Origin: Polynucleobacter sp. MG-Unter2-18
Lineage (GTDB): Bacteria > Pseudomonadota > Gammaproteobacteria > Burkholderiales > Burkholderiaceae
Length of the DNA: 64,000 bases
Assembly (NCBI RefSeq): GCF_018687675.1
Contig: NZ_CP061302.1
Span: 372,001-436,000, forward strand
Direction of reading: 5' to 3'
The notes below the pieces were generated by a model. The model saw only the letters and a program-made list of their open reading frames with translations. It did no database searches and was not told the origin of the DNA. The position numbers were made by a program, and so were the translations under genes. Shown one piece after another: positions 33,842 to 43,365 of this stretch (positions are counted from its first letter, which is position 1; each line of letters begins with the position of its first letter).

Positions 33842-35242
33842 ATGGCTACATCTGGTATCAGCTCCGGCACGGCAGCAATTGACGTAGCTGGCATGGTCGA
33901 AGGTTTAATGGGCATAGAAAACAGGCCTTTAATTACCCTGCAGTCAAAAATTACCAGTCAAAATTTAATGATTAGTGATTTGGGCCAGCTTAAAAGCAAG
34001 GTGGCAGCATTTCAAACAGCACTCCAGGCTGTTGAAAATCCAGACTCTTATTCTTCTGCAGTTGCCAGTAGCTCAAATGAATCGGCAGTGACGGTTTCTA
34101 GTTCAACCGGTGCCTTAATTGGTAACCACCAGATCACTGTTACTCAGCTAGCTAAACCTGCTCAGTACATTTTTGCAGATTCAGATTTTACGACTAGCGA
34201 TGCTTTGGTGGGGTTCCTCGATAGCAGCACATTTGATCTAACAGTTGCTGGTCAACTCAATAGCTTATCTGTAGATAGTACAACTACTATTGAGGATTTG
34301 AGTACCTTTATCAACGGACTAGGATTAAGTGTTGCCGCTAGTATTACTCAGACGACATCTGGACAATATGCTTTAATCATTCAAGGCACCCAATCTGGTG
34401 AAGACAACGATGTCACTTTTGGTGTGAATGGTTCATTAGACTCGCATCCAATCTCATCAGCTGCAGCACTTGCCAGTCCGTCCGTAACGGCCTATGGCAA
34501 TCAAGCTCAAGATGCGGAGTTTACTTTAGATGGATTAATGGAATTTACAAGAACGACGAATAATGTTGATGATGTACTATCCGGTACAACATTTAATTTA
34601 GTTAGTACTGGTATAGCTAACATCACTTTGGTAACCGGCCCTGATAACGGGCGGGAAGTTATCCAGGCATTTATCACTGCGTTTAATGACCTTACTGCGA
34701 CGTCCAAAAAACTAACGCAAAAGGGCAACAGCTCTACTGCAGCTGGTTCCTTGGCCGGATCGCCAGGAGCCTTATTTTTTATTAATCAAATTAAGTCTAT
34801 GCTTTCCGAGGGCATTACTTATGAAAGTGGTGGCGTTTCTACCGCCTTAGATTTATATGAGCTAGGAATCGACATCAATTCAGACGGTACGCTTGAATTT
34901 AATGCGGTAAATTATGGAAGTACTGACGGTATTGCAACTATCTTAGCCTCTGGAATTAATATCGGCTCAACGAGTTTTTCTGATACTGACAATCTTGATG
35001 CTTTTTTGACTTCTCAGATTCAAGCCGGCGGTGACTTAAGTGAATCCATTAGAAACGAGCAAGATACTCTGTACCAAATGAGTGAAAAAGAGGTGGCATT
35101 GCAAATGCGCCTCGATTCTAAGGAAAAAAGCTATATCAGTCAGTACTCTAGCTTAAATGCGCTATTATTTAAGCTGAACAACACTAGTAGCGCTTTAACT
35201 AGCGCATTAGCAGGTTTAGTCGACGGTCAGAATAATAACTAG
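33842..35242 (+). CDS. fliD: Filament cap protein FliD
   Basis: 466 aa hook-associated protein 2, which folds exported flagellin at the tip. The N terminus ('GTAAIDVAGMVEGLMGIENR', 'LQSKITSQNLMISDLGQLKS') and the C terminus ('IRNEQDTLYQMSEKEVALQM', 'QYSSLNALLFKLNNTSSALT') are diagnostic. Length is normal. It has its own -24/-12 promoter and heads a fliD-fliS unit. Confidence 0.93.
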   Translation: MATSGISSGTAAIDVAGMVEGLMGIENRPLITLQSKITSQNLMISDLGQLKSKVAAFQTALQAVENPDSYSSAVASSSNESAVTVSSSTGALIGNHQITVTQLAKPAQYIFADSDFTTSDALVGFLDSSTFDLTVAGQLNSLSVDSTTTIEDLSTFINGLGLSVAASITQTTSGQYALIIQGTQSGEDNDVTFGVNGSLDSHPISSAAALASPSVTAYGNQAQDAEFTLDGLMEFTRTTNNVDDVLSGTTFNLVSTGIANITLVTGPDNGREVIQAFITAFNDLTATSKKLTQKGNSSTAAGSLAGSPGALFFINQIKSMLSEGITYESGGVSTALDLYELGIDINSDGTLEFNAVNYGSTDGIATILASGINIGSTSFSDTDNLDAFLTSQIQAGGDLSESIRNEQDTLYQMSEKEVALQMRLDSKEKSYISQYSSLNALLFKLNNTSSALTSALAGLVDGQNNN

Positions 35243-35271
35243 TTAACTGATAGATTTCGAAAAGAATAATC

Positions 35272-35649
35272 ATGAATAGAGCAGCCTTAATATACGCAGA
35301 TGGAAACAACTTAACCTCGGTTATGGCGGCTGATGCTCGAGAGCTTATTGTGTTGATTCATGAGCGCATATTTGATCATTTAACGACCGCAAAAAAGGCG
35401 CTAGAAAACGATCAGATGCCCGCAGATAGTTTTGCTAAGGCAAGCGACTTGATCATTAAAGGCTTACTTGGCTGTTTAGATTATAAAAAAGGTAAAGAAA
35501 TTGCTGAAAATCTGAGCGTGATTTATCTTTGGTCAATACAGGAGCTGCTTTCTGCTCGCGCTGAGCGTTCGGCTGATAAGGTTCAGGATGTGATAAACAC
35601 ATTAACTCCACTCTATGAGGCATGGGTAGAGATCTCTGACAGAGTTTAG
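35272..35649 (+). CDS. fliS: Flagellin export chaperone FliS
   Basis: 125 aa, all-helical. It matches FliS in 'ADARELIVLIHERIFDHLTT' and 'NLSVIYLWSIQELLSARAER'. It binds the flagellin C terminus in the cytoplasm to prevent premature polymerisation. It follows fliD after 29 bases, the usual order. The frame begins with ATG 35272 without a close ribosome binding site. Confidence 0.88.
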   Translation: MNRAALIYADGNNLTSVMAADARELIVLIHERIFDHLTTAKKALENDQMPADSFAKASDLIIKGLLGCLDYKKGKEIAENLSVIYLWSIQELLSARAERSADKVQDVINTLTPLYEAWVEISDRV

Positions 35650-35723
35650 TAGTCAATCAGCGGTGTTTGCAGTAAAAAACACCTCAGCAAGATTTAGGGA
35701 AATTTTTAGGCTGGAGAAGTAAT

Positions 35724-36785
35724 ATGCCGATACCAATACCCTCAAGCCTAGTCATCAACCCCATGGTGGATGTTCGTAAAAATGACTTAGTTACTCCACT
35801 TGCTGCCCCATCTACTGTAGAAAGCCTCAATGCAATAGATCCGCGTCTAGCGCTCAATATACCTATGCCAGTAGTTGATTCTGCAGCAGGAAATGCAGTT
35901 CGGACTGCTTTGCAAAATGGTAATGTAAAAGAATTAAAAACAATGCTGGAGTCTGGCGAGCCTAGTGTTCAGCAGGCAGTTTTATTAGAAATTTCGAACC
36001 TTGCTTTGGGCAAATCTAATCTGTCAGCAAAGCTTACACAGGCTAATTTAAACAATCTAGTATCTGAGAATTTAAGCAAAATGGACAGTCTAGGAAGCGC
36101 CGCCTTAGGGCAATTGCTTTCTGAAATCTTGATTGCTGATACCCCAGAGATATCCCCCGGTAGACAAAATCAAGCCAACTTAAATCAGCCTAAAAGCGTA
36201 GTGGTGAATTGGCCAGCAATAGATCTCAGTAAGCCAAGTAATCAAGATCCAAAAGTGGCCATGGGGGCTCTGTACCTAAGTTTGCAAGCTTCTGGTATTT
36301 TTGCGGCCGATCAGTTAAAGCGTGTGCTATTTCCTGCGGGCAGTGCCGATGAAAAAATGGATTCTTTTCTGACGGCAGGTGACCAGCACAAAGCCAGTGA
36401 ACTCATGGCGCAACTATCAAATGATTCGTCAATCATTCGCGATTCGATGCGTTTATTATTACGTGGCGACTTATTATGGCAAGGCCAATTAATGCCCAAT
36501 GTTCAGGGTCGTCTATATCGCGAAGATGCCTGGCAATCAGATCCTCATCAGCCAAATCAATTGGAAAAGGGTAGTCGTATAACCCTAGAAGTGGGCTTAC
36601 CTAACTTAGGCCCATTAAAGATTATTGGCACACAATTTGGCGAAAGTCTGCAGTTAATCGTTCAGGTAGATCCCACAGCACAAGCAAGCATGTCGAGAGC
36701 GTTTGCTACATTAGAAGAGCAATTACACACGCAAATTGATCCCAAGACGCGGGTTAGTTTGGGTCAAATAGAGGCGCCTGTGTAA
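35724..36785 (+). CDS. FliK-like C-terminal domain protein (second hook-length/export-switch type)
   Basis: 353 aa. The last 90 residues resemble the FliK C-terminal (type III substrate-switch) domain: 'LEKGSRITLEVGLPNLGPLK', 'GTQFGESLQLIVQVDPTAQA'. The N-terminal part is a helical/disordered ruler-like region. It precedes fhlB with a 1-base overlap; FliK-like plus FhlB pairs are known in several bacteria. A bona fide fliK lies in the fliFGHIJK operon, so this is a second family member with undefined role. Confidence 0.65.
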   Translation: MPIPIPSSLVINPMVDVRKNDLVTPLAAPSTVESLNAIDPRLALNIPMPVVDSAAGNAVRTALQNGNVKELKTMLESGEPSVQQAVLLEISNLALGKSNLSAKLTQANLNNLVSENLSKMDSLGSAALGQLLSEILIADTPEISPGRQNQANLNQPKSVVVNWPAIDLSKPSNQDPKVAMGALYLSLQASGIFAADQLKRVLFPAGSADEKMDSFLTAGDQHKASELMAQLSNDSSIIRDSMRLLLRGDLLWQGQLMPNVQGRLYREDAWQSDPHQPNQLEKGSRITLEVGLPNLGPLKIIGTQFGESLQLIVQVDPTAQASMSRAFATLEEQLHTQIDPKTRVSLGQIEAPV

Positions 36786-37078
36786 TGCAAGAGAAGGAAG
36801 AGAATAAAATCCTCAAGGCAGTGGCGCTGAAGTATGAAATGAATAGTGCCGCGCCTCGGATTACGGGGCAGGGGGAGGGTTTTATTGCTGAAGCTATTTT
36901 GGCAAAAGCAAAAGAATTGGGTATCCCGACTAAAGTAGAACCTGAGTTAGTTGAGTTTTTAATGCAGCTCAAGCTTAATGAACTTGTTCCCCCTAAGCTT
37001 TATGCCGCTGTGGCAGAAGTACTCGCTTGGGCTTATGAATTAGATGGTAAAACGCTCGAAAGACCTGCTCAGGAATAA
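36785..37078 (+). CDS. fhlB: FhlB: FlhB C-terminal-domain homologue
   Basis: 97 aa protein corresponding only to the cytoplasmic FlhB_C domain: 'KAVALKYEMNSAAPRITGQG', 'GFIAEAILAKAKELGIPTKV', 'ELVPPKLYAAVAEVLAWAYE'. The self-cleaving NPTH motif of FlhB is absent, as expected for FhlB. It overlaps the FliK-like gene by one base. In other bacteria FhlB can replace the cleaved FlhB C-terminal fragment. Confidence 0.85.
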   Translation: MQEKEENKILKAVALKYEMNSAAPRITGQGEGFIAEAILAKAKELGIPTKVEPELVEFLMQLKLNELVPPKLYAAVAEVLAWAYELDGKTLERPAQE

Positions 37079-37153
37079 GCGCTCAGTTATCAATTTACTC
37101 TTTTATTGCCAGTGGGCTTTAAAGCAAAAATTAGTTTAAGTAAATGCTAAATC

Positions 37154-37483
37154 TTAAACCTGAAGATTGGTCACTTCTTTGTAGGCTTCAACCAGTTTAT
37201 TTCTCACTGCAATCATTCCCTGTAGTGAAAGATTGGCTTTTTGTAGAGAAACAATCACATCCTCTAATGAAGTATCTGATGCCCCAGTAGAAAAGGATTG
37301 AGCTTTAGCTTGAGCGCTGTTTGAAGCGGTACTGACATTCTCAATCGCGTTTTTCAATATCGCCGAGAAATCAACTCCGTTGGTAGCTTGAGAATCCGTA
37401 GAAACAGGTTTACCACTGGCTGCAGCAGCAAGCGCTTGCATCCGGGTAATCATGGCATCTACGTTTGGAGTACTCATTGTCAT
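37154..37483 (-). CDS. fliE: Flagellar hook-basal body protein FliE
   Basis: About 109 aa MS-ring/rod junction protein. The C-terminal helix is diagnostic: 'SLEDVIVSLQKANLSLQGMI' and 'AVRNKLVEAYKEVTNLQV'. Start is uncertain: ATG 37483 is used here, ATG 37477 fits FliE relatives equally well, and TTG 37501 would overlap the upstream regulator. It is the last gene of the histidine kinase-regulator-fliE run, so the early rod protein is cotranscribed with its own regulators. Confidence 0.88.
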   Translation of the reverse strand: MTMSTPNVDAMITRMQALAAAASGKPVSTDSQATNGVDFSAILKNAIENVSTASNSAQAKAQSFSTGASDTSLEDVIVSLQKANLSLQGMIAVRNKLVEAYKEVTNLQV

Positions 37484-37497
37484 ATTATCTAACAAAA

Positions 37498-38973
37498 TCA
37501 ATCATTAATAAAGCCAGCCTCTTTATAAGATTTCAGCTTGTAACGCAATGCACGAGCCGAAATCCCTAAAATTTCTACTGCCTTGGTTCTGTTGCCATCG
37601 ACTTTAGCCAAAACTTTCAGAATGTGTTCTCGCTCTACTGAATCAATGTCTTGCCCAATTTCATCTATAACTGATGCAATATTTATGCCACTTTCTGGGG
37701 CATAAACAATACTTTTCTCAGCAAGAGGTAAGTCGGGAATAGCATTTTTTGCTATTCCTGGCGGATTCATGCGTATACCCTCTAGCTCTAAGTCCTCCGC
37801 CAAAATTTGGTCTCCATCGGCTAGTAATACGGCTCTTTGGATAATATTCTCTAGTTCCCGAACGTTACCAGGCCAAGAATACGTTTTCAGCAGTTTTTTT
37901 GCCCCTTCACTCAATATGAGCTGATCTCGGCCAATATTCATGCGGTAACGGGATAAAAAGAAATCGGCAAGGGGCAAGATATCGAGTGGCCGCTTACAAA
38001 GCTCGGCAACGTGGATTGGGAATACGGCCAATCGAAAGTAGAGATCCTCCCGAAATTGACCGCTCTTAACCTGCTCTTGAAGGTTGCGATTGGTTGCTGC
38101 TATGACTCTGACATCGGCTTGGATGAGTTCAGTAGAGCCAATTCGTTCCACCATTTTGTCTTGTAACACCCTCAATAGTTTGGCTTGCAAAGAGGCAGGC
38201 ATTTCACCAATCTCATCTAAAAAAAGCGTACCTTTATGGGCTTGCTCAAATTTGCCCGTTTGGGCTTTGGTGGCGCCAGTAAAGGAACCCTTTTCATGTC
38301 CGAAAAGAATTGATTCCAGTAGGGTATCTGGAATCGCAGCGCAGTTAATCGCTATGTAGGGGCCATTCACTCTTTTGGAATGCAGGTGTATGTGACGAGC
38401 CACCAATTCCTTGCCTACTCCAGATTGGCCGGTGACCAAGACGCTCGTGTCCGTTCCCGCTACTCTCTCGCAGCGAGCAAATGTGGCAATCGTTTCGGGA
38501 TCGGCAGCAATTAATTGATGCGCGGGGCTGCGAATCTCGGAGCCTACTAGTTGTGAGCCTTGAGTAGGAGTGACCACTTCAGATGTTTTGATGGATTCAG
38601 GTTGATTGCGGGCAATGATTTCAATGAGCTGCTGCGGCACAAAGGGCTTTATTAAAAAATCCCTTGCACCAGCCCGCAGAGCTTCAACAGCTAGTTTGGC
38701 ATCTGCAAAGGCAGTCATGATGACTACCGCAAGATCAGGACATTCTTTTTGTGCGATCTTCAGTAAATCTAAACCAGTCATTCCTGGTAATTTGTAATCG
38801 GTTACTAAAACAGTTTTAAGATCTGCACGTAGTAAAGGAATGACTGTTTCAGCTCGCTGATGTGTCACAAAATCGATCTTATTCATACGTAAAGTGACCG
38901 CAATGGCCTCTCTGAGATCCTCATCATCTTCAATCAAAATCACGGGAAATGGTTGTGGGTCGCTAGCACGCAT
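37498..38973 (-). CDS. Sigma-54 flagellar response regulator (FlgR/FlrC/FleR type)
   Basis: 491 aa NtrC-family activator. The receiver domain (residues about 10-125) has the acidic pair 'LIEDDEDL', phospho-acceptor Asp in 'VLVTDYKLPGMTGL' and 'KPF'. The AAA+ domain has 'VLVTGQSGVGKELVARHI', the sigma-54 loop 'GSFTGAT' (G-S-F-T-G-A variant) and 'LFLDEIGEMP'. A Fis-type HTH ends it ('NRTKAVEILGISARALRYKL'). Paired with the adjacent kinase, it should activate -24/-12 promoters such as those before flgB and fliD. Confidence 0.92.
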   Translation of the reverse strand: MRASDPQPFPVILIEDDEDLREAIAVTLRMNKIDFVTHQRAETVIPLLRADLKTVLVTDYKLPGMTGLDLLKIAQKECPDLAVVIMTAFADAKLAVEALRAGARDFLIKPFVPQQLIEIIARNQPESIKTSEVVTPTQGSQLVGSEIRSPAHQLIAADPETIATFARCERVAGTDTSVLVTGQSGVGKELVARHIHLHSKRVNGPYIAINCAAIPDTLLESILFGHEKGSFTGATKAQTGKFEQAHKGTLFLDEIGEMPASLQAKLLRVLQDKMVERIGSTELIQADVRVIAATNRNLQEQVKSGQFREDLYFRLAVFPIHVAELCKRPLDILPLADFFLSRYRMNIGRDQLILSEGAKKLLKTYSWPGNVRELENIIQRAVLLADGDQILAEDLELEGIRMNPPGIAKNAIPDLPLAEKSIVYAPESGINIASVIDEIGQDIDSVEREHILKVLAKVDGNRTKAVEILGISARALRYKLKSYKEAGFIND

Positions 38974-38987
38974 AGATATTTTCTAGG

Positions 38988-40142
38988 TTAAGGAATCAAG
39001 GAGGGTTGGGCATAAGGAAGCCTGATCTTAAAGACAGCGCCGTGTTTAGAGCTTTCCGCACTAATACTGCCTCGGTGCGTTTCAATAGTATTTTTTGCAA
39101 TAGAGAGGCCAAGCCCAGTACCATTGGCGCTAGTGGTTGCAAAGGGTTCAAATAAGGAATTGAGAATTTCCTTTGGGATACCTGGGCCTTGATCAGAAAT
39201 CGTAATCGTGAGCATTTGCTGATCGTTGGCAGCCATCAAACTAACAATTTGATTTGTTTTGGAAACAGCAAGCGCATTTTCCAAAATTGCAACAATGGCA
39301 TTGGAGATTGCTTTGGGCTCAACCAGTAGATTTCCATGATTAATGTTGGTCATGGTGACCGACAAACTGACTTGCTTAGCCTTAAAGAGAAACTGAATGC
39401 TAGCTTGAGCATCCTCAATGATTTGGGTAGCGTTTACTAATACTGCTCTATTCGGTTTATTTGAAATAAAGCGCAACATGTCTTGGGATAGCTTCTCAAG
39501 ATCTAACAATTGTTTACGTAAGCGATCAGCAAACTCTTTAGCTGTATTGGCATTAATCTCTCCATCACAAAGGTGTGATGCATAAAGCAGTGCGGTTGCT
39601 AGTGGTGTACGAAATTGATGGGCTATACCAGCTGCCATGCGCCCCATGGCCGCTAAACGATTTTCTCGTTGCGTTTCTTCATGTCGCAAAATATTGGCAG
39701 TGATATCTTGAATTTGAATAAAACTGCGCGAGCCTTCGTTGATTCGAATAACTTGCACCGTTTTTTGTATGCGTTGATGAATATCCTTTTCTGCAATGAC
39801 GTATTCCCCTGGGGTGATGGAGCCCAGCCAATCTGCTGGAATTTCAAAAGTTACCCCTGGTTTTAAATCAGGAAGAAAAATGAGCACAGCTGGGTTGTGT
39901 AATAAAACCACTTCGTTTTCCAGCAAAATCACCCCTGCTGGAATGGCATTGAGCAGAATCGCCAAGCGTTGATTTGACTTTTGTAGTTCGCTGCTGAGTT
40001 GGTTGATCTTGTCCTGCAGGGCGGTCTGTTGAACCTCGAGTTTCTGGGATTCCGCGTAGAAAATCGCAAAAGCCTCTTCCAGATGTTTGGTGGCATCTAG
40101 GGTGTCCTGCTCGGGAGATAATTTGCTGGTATCTGGGTTCAA
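38988..40142 (-). CDS. Flagellar sensor histidine kinase (FlgS/FlrB/FleS type)
   Basis: 384 aa with no TM, so cytoplasmic. It has an N-terminal coiled coil, a PAS-like segment ('LLNAIPAGVILLENEVVLLH'), an H box 'AAGIAHQFRTPLATALLYAS' with phospho-His, N box, and G boxes 'DQGPGIP' and 'GTGLGLSIAKNTIETHRGSI'. It phosphorylates the neighbouring regulator, probably in response to basal-body assembly as in FlgS. Start is a TTG without a visible ribosome binding site; no in-frame ATG lies near. Confidence 0.9.
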   Translation of the reverse strand: MNPDTSKLSPEQDTLDATKHLEEAFAIFYAESQKLEVQQTALQDKINQLSSELQKSNQRLAILLNAIPAGVILLENEVVLLHNPAVLIFLPDLKPGVTFEIPADWLGSITPGEYVIAEKDIHQRIQKTVQVIRINEGSRSFIQIQDITANILRHEETQRENRLAAMGRMAAGIAHQFRTPLATALLYASHLCDGEINANTAKEFADRLRKQLLDLEKLSQDMLRFISNKPNRAVLVNATQIIEDAQASIQFLFKAKQVSLSVTMTNINHGNLLVEPKAISNAIVAILENALAVSKTNQIVSLMAANDQQMLTITISDQGPGIPKEILNSLFEPFATTSANGTGLGLSIAKNTIETHRGSISAESSKHGAVFKIRLPYAQPSLIP

Positions 40143-40171
40143 TGAATGATGTTTTAAGGGATTTGATGATT

Positions 40172-40186
40172 AGGCAATATTTGCCG
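40172..40186. promoter_or_regulatory. GGCAA/TTGCC inverted repeat between fliF and the flagellar kinase gene
   Basis: AGGCAA-TAT-TTGCCG in the 161-base divergent region. Two further direct AGGCAAAA elements lie at about 40232 and 40242. The core matches the large palindrome before flgB. Placement between divergent operons suits an activator or autoregulatory site. Confidence 0.5.
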
Positions 40187-40303
40187 TTTCTTATAAAATA
40201 GGACTCAAGGATATCAACATTTAGGCAAAATAGGCAAAAATGTCCCATATATAGTGTTATGATCTTTTCAGAATCAGCCCTGACATGACGGAATCTATCA
40301 AAA

Positions 40304-42253
40304 TTGAGTGAAGAAACGCAACCCGGAATACAGGAAAGTGAGCGAGATGCGGCAGTAGTCAATATTGGCTCGCAGGTTGCCACTGCCCCGATAGCTCCAG
40401 CCAGCTCTTTTAGCGGGGGTGGTGGGTCACTCCCCCAAAGTTTAGTAGGCCTACAAAATCGCATCAAAGCGCTCAATGCCCAGCAACGCCTGATTCTGTC
40501 AGCAGCAGTATTTTTGGTAATAGCCGTACTGGTATTTGTTTCTGTCTCTGGAAAAAGTAAAGACGACTATCGCATCTTGTTTTCCAGCATTAATGAGCGA
40601 GATGGGGCTGCAATCGTGGCAGCCTTACAACAAATGAACGTGCCTTACAAGTTCACCGAAGGCGGGGCAGCCATATTGGTGCCTGAATCCGCGGTTTATG
40701 AAACCCGATTGCGTTTGGCGGGTCAAGGCTTACCCAAGGCTGGTAATGTGGGTTTTGAGCTGCTCGAAAATCAAAAAATGGGAACGAGCCAGTTTGTAGA
40801 GCAAGTCAATTACCAGCGTGGTTTAGAAGGTGAATTAGCCCGTAGCATTAGCTCTTTAGCGCAAGTCAAGTCCGCAAGGGTCATGTTAGCGATTCCTAAG
40901 CAGACGGCTTTTATGCGCGAACAGGAAAAGCCTACTGCCTCTGTCATTGTGACGATGCACCCTGGACGCTTTTTAGATCCTCAGCAAGTTGCAGCCATTA
41001 CCAATTTAGTGGGTTCTTCCGTCCCAAATCTTGGCCCCGCAAATGTAACAATTGTTGATTCAGAAGGTAGTTTGCTTGCACCTAATGCACAGCGTCTGGC
41101 AGGCTTGGATAGCACGCAACTCAAGTATGTTGCTGAACTTGAGGGTGCGCTGTCAAAGCGGGTGCAATCGATCTTAGAACCTGTCACTGGTAAGGAAAAT
41201 GTCCGAGCGCAAGTCACGGTGGACATGGATTTTGGCGAGCTAGAGAGAACTGAAGAAACTTTTGGTCGTAATTCGCCACCCAATCAATCTTCGATTCGCA
41301 GTCAGCAAACCAATGAAGCTGCCACTCCCAGCTCGACTACTTCTGGTGTTCCTGGCGCTCTAACCAATCAAGCACCTGGCGCAGCGCAAGCGCCGATTAA
41401 TACTCAAGCTGCTGGTGGTGCAGCGGGACCGCAAAACCTCAATGCACCCCCCACTAGTTCAGGTTCTAGCGCCAGCAATATTAAAAAAGATGCAACGATC
41501 AATTACGAGCTTGACCGCGCTATTCAGAGGATTAAGTCTGAGAAAGGTCAAGTCAGGAGGGTTTCAGCTGGTGTAGTAGTGAACTATAAACAGCCTGCTG
41601 GCGAAGATAAGGATGGGAAGCCCCGAAAACCGATTCCATATAACGCTAAAGAACTTGAGCAAATCAATAATTTAGTGAGGGATGCCGTCGGGTTTTCAGA
41701 GCGTCGTGGCGATAGCGTCAGCGTAGCTAACATTCCATTTAAGGTGGAGTTGAGTGATGAACCCCCGTTTTATAAGCAGCCTGGAATCATTGAGCTAAGC
41801 AAAGAATTCTTTAAGTTCGCCATTATTTTGGGCTCGCTTGGCTTGATGTTTTTTGGAGTTGTGCGCCCCTTACTCTTCCCTCCGAAAAAGGACGAAGTTA
41901 TGGAAGAGCAGCGTATTGAGGAAGAGTTTGACGAGAAGATTAAAGCTGAAATGGCGCAGATGGATCCTCGGGCGCGTGAAAAGCGCCGTATGGAAGTGGA
42001 GCTCTTGCGCGAGCGCCAACGCCTTGCTGAAGAAGAAGAGCGAGCTAGAGCTGAAGAGGATCGCAAACGGACTGAAGAAGAGCGTAAACGGATCGACGAA
42101 GAGAAGAAGCAAGAGTACGAAGAGCTGCTTCAATACGCTAAGGATTTTGTGGAAAATAATCCCAGAGCCGTTTCTGCAATTTTCAAAGAGTGGTTGTCTG
42201 AAGATGCGGCTAAGCAAAATGCTGGCAATGCTGAAGCTGCGCCGGCCGTATAA
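40304..42253 (+). CDS. fliF: MS-ring protein FliF (with long charged helix)
   Basis: 649 aa, about 100 longer than usual. TM1 is at about residues 60-80 ('QRLILSAAVFLVIAVLVFVS'), ring-building motifs follow ('DDYRILFSSINERDGAAIVA', 'AGQGLPKAGNVGFELLENQK'), and TM2 is at about residues 500-522. The C-terminal FliG-binding tail ('ENNPRAVSAIFKEWLSEDA') is preceded by about 65 residues of nearly pure Glu/Arg/Lys helix (about 540-605). Start is TTG 40304 with CGGAA about 10 bases upstream. It heads the fliFGHIJK unit. Confidence 0.95.
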   Translation: MSEETQPGIQESERDAAVVNIGSQVATAPIAPASSFSGGGGSLPQSLVGLQNRIKALNAQQRLILSAAVFLVIAVLVFVSVSGKSKDDYRILFSSINERDGAAIVAALQQMNVPYKFTEGGAAILVPESAVYETRLRLAGQGLPKAGNVGFELLENQKMGTSQFVEQVNYQRGLEGELARSISSLAQVKSARVMLAIPKQTAFMREQEKPTASVIVTMHPGRFLDPQQVAAITNLVGSSVPNLGPANVTIVDSEGSLLAPNAQRLAGLDSTQLKYVAELEGALSKRVQSILEPVTGKENVRAQVTVDMDFGELERTEETFGRNSPPNQSSIRSQQTNEAATPSSTTSGVPGALTNQAPGAAQAPINTQAAGGAAGPQNLNAPPTSSGSSASNIKKDATINYELDRAIQRIKSEKGQVRRVSAGVVVNYKQPAGEDKDGKPRKPIPYNAKELEQINNLVRDAVGFSERRGDSVSVANIPFKVELSDEPPFYKQPGIIELSKEFFKFAIILGSLGLMFFGVVRPLLFPPKKDEVMEEQRIEEEFDEKIKAEMAQMDPRAREKRRMEVELLRERQRLAEEEERARAEEDRKRTEEERKRIDEEKKQEYEELLQYAKDFVENNPRAVSAIFKEWLSEDAAKQNAGNAEAAPAV

Positions 42254-42270
42254 CATGAGGAGAATCTGTT

Positions 42271-43365
42271 TTGGCTGATGAAGCTCCCGTAGAAAAATCG
42301 CTATCGATAGCAGAGGCTCTGAAAGAGGGAGTCAAAGCTGCGCCTGTTGGCGGTACGATTTCTTTCGATGATTTGGACGGTGCTTCTCGTGCTGCAGTAA
42401 TACTTTTGGCTGTTGGTGCTGAATCTGCAGCTAATGTGATGCGCGGTATGACTCCATTTGAGGTGCAACGCCTCTCAGGAAAGATGGCCGTCGTGCGTTC
42501 TTTAAGTAGAGATTTAGTATTAGAAGTGCTGCGGCAATTTAAGGACGTCAGCTCCAACAACACCCAAGTTGCATTTGACACTGATGATTTTATGCAGAAC
42601 ATGCTTACCAAAGCCATGGGCGCAGAAGGAGCTTCAGATCTATTAGGGCGCCTTGAGTCTACGCTGGACATGTCTGGTATCGAAACCCTGAAGCGCATGG
42701 AGTCAGATGTTCTGTATGAGCTTATCAAAAATGAACATCCGCAAATTATTGCAACCGTGATGGTGTTCCTGGATCCTACGCAAGCAGCCGGCCTGCTGAA
42801 GCTATTCCAAGATGAACTGCGTAACGAACTCATCTTGCGTATTGCTCTTTTAGAGAAAGTACAGCCAGCCGCTCTTAAAGAATTGAACGAGGTAATGTCT
42901 CGCTCTTCTGGCCCAGATTCGGATTTCCGTCGCAGTACTGTTGGCGGCGTAGTACCTACTGCCGAGATTTTGAATATGCTTTCGGGTGGATTGGATAAAG
43001 TCGCTTTAGAAAATATTCGAAACTACAACAGTGACTTGGCAGATGCTATTCAAGAAAAAATGTTTGTCTTCGAAGACTTTTTGGAGCTGGAAGATCGTTC
43101 ATTACAGACTTTATTGACAGAGGTTCCGCAAGAGACACTCATCATTGCGTTAAAAGGTGCAAGTCCAAAATTGCGTGAAAAAATCTTTAAGAATATGGCA
43201 AAACGCTCTGCTGATACAGTGCGTGAGGATCTCGAAACAAGGCCACCTGTGAAGGTGATCGAAGTCGAGTTAAGTCAGAAAGATGTGATTGCGATAGCGC
43301 GTGCCTTGAGTGAAGAGGGTCGAGTCAATATGGAGAGAGGTAAGTCCGCTGATGCCTTCCTCTGA
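42271..43365 (+). CDS. fliG: Flagellar motor switch protein FliG
   Basis: 364 aa C-ring protein linking FliF to stators. It has an N-terminal FliF-binding domain ('LDGASRAAVILLAVGAESAA'), the middle EHPQ motif ('LIKNEHPQIIATVMVFLDPT') and a C-terminal torque helix domain with charged residues ('VFEDFLELEDRSLQTLLTEV', 'MAKRSADTVREDLETRPPVK'). A 30-residue N-terminal extension is present. Start is TTG with AGGAG upstream. It overlaps fliH. Confidence 0.95.
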   Translation: MADEAPVEKSLSIAEALKEGVKAAPVGGTISFDDLDGASRAAVILLAVGAESAANVMRGMTPFEVQRLSGKMAVVRSLSRDLVLEVLRQFKDVSSNNTQVAFDTDDFMQNMLTKAMGAEGASDLLGRLESTLDMSGIETLKRMESDVLYELIKNEHPQIIATVMVFLDPTQAAGLLKLFQDELRNELILRIALLEKVQPAALKELNEVMSRSSGPDSDFRRSTVGGVVPTAEILNMLSGGLDKVALENIRNYNSDLADAIQEKMFVFEDFLELEDRSLQTLLTEVPQETLIIALKGASPKLREKIFKNMAKRSADTVREDLETRPPVKVIEVELSQKDVIAIARALSEEGRVNMERGKSADAFL

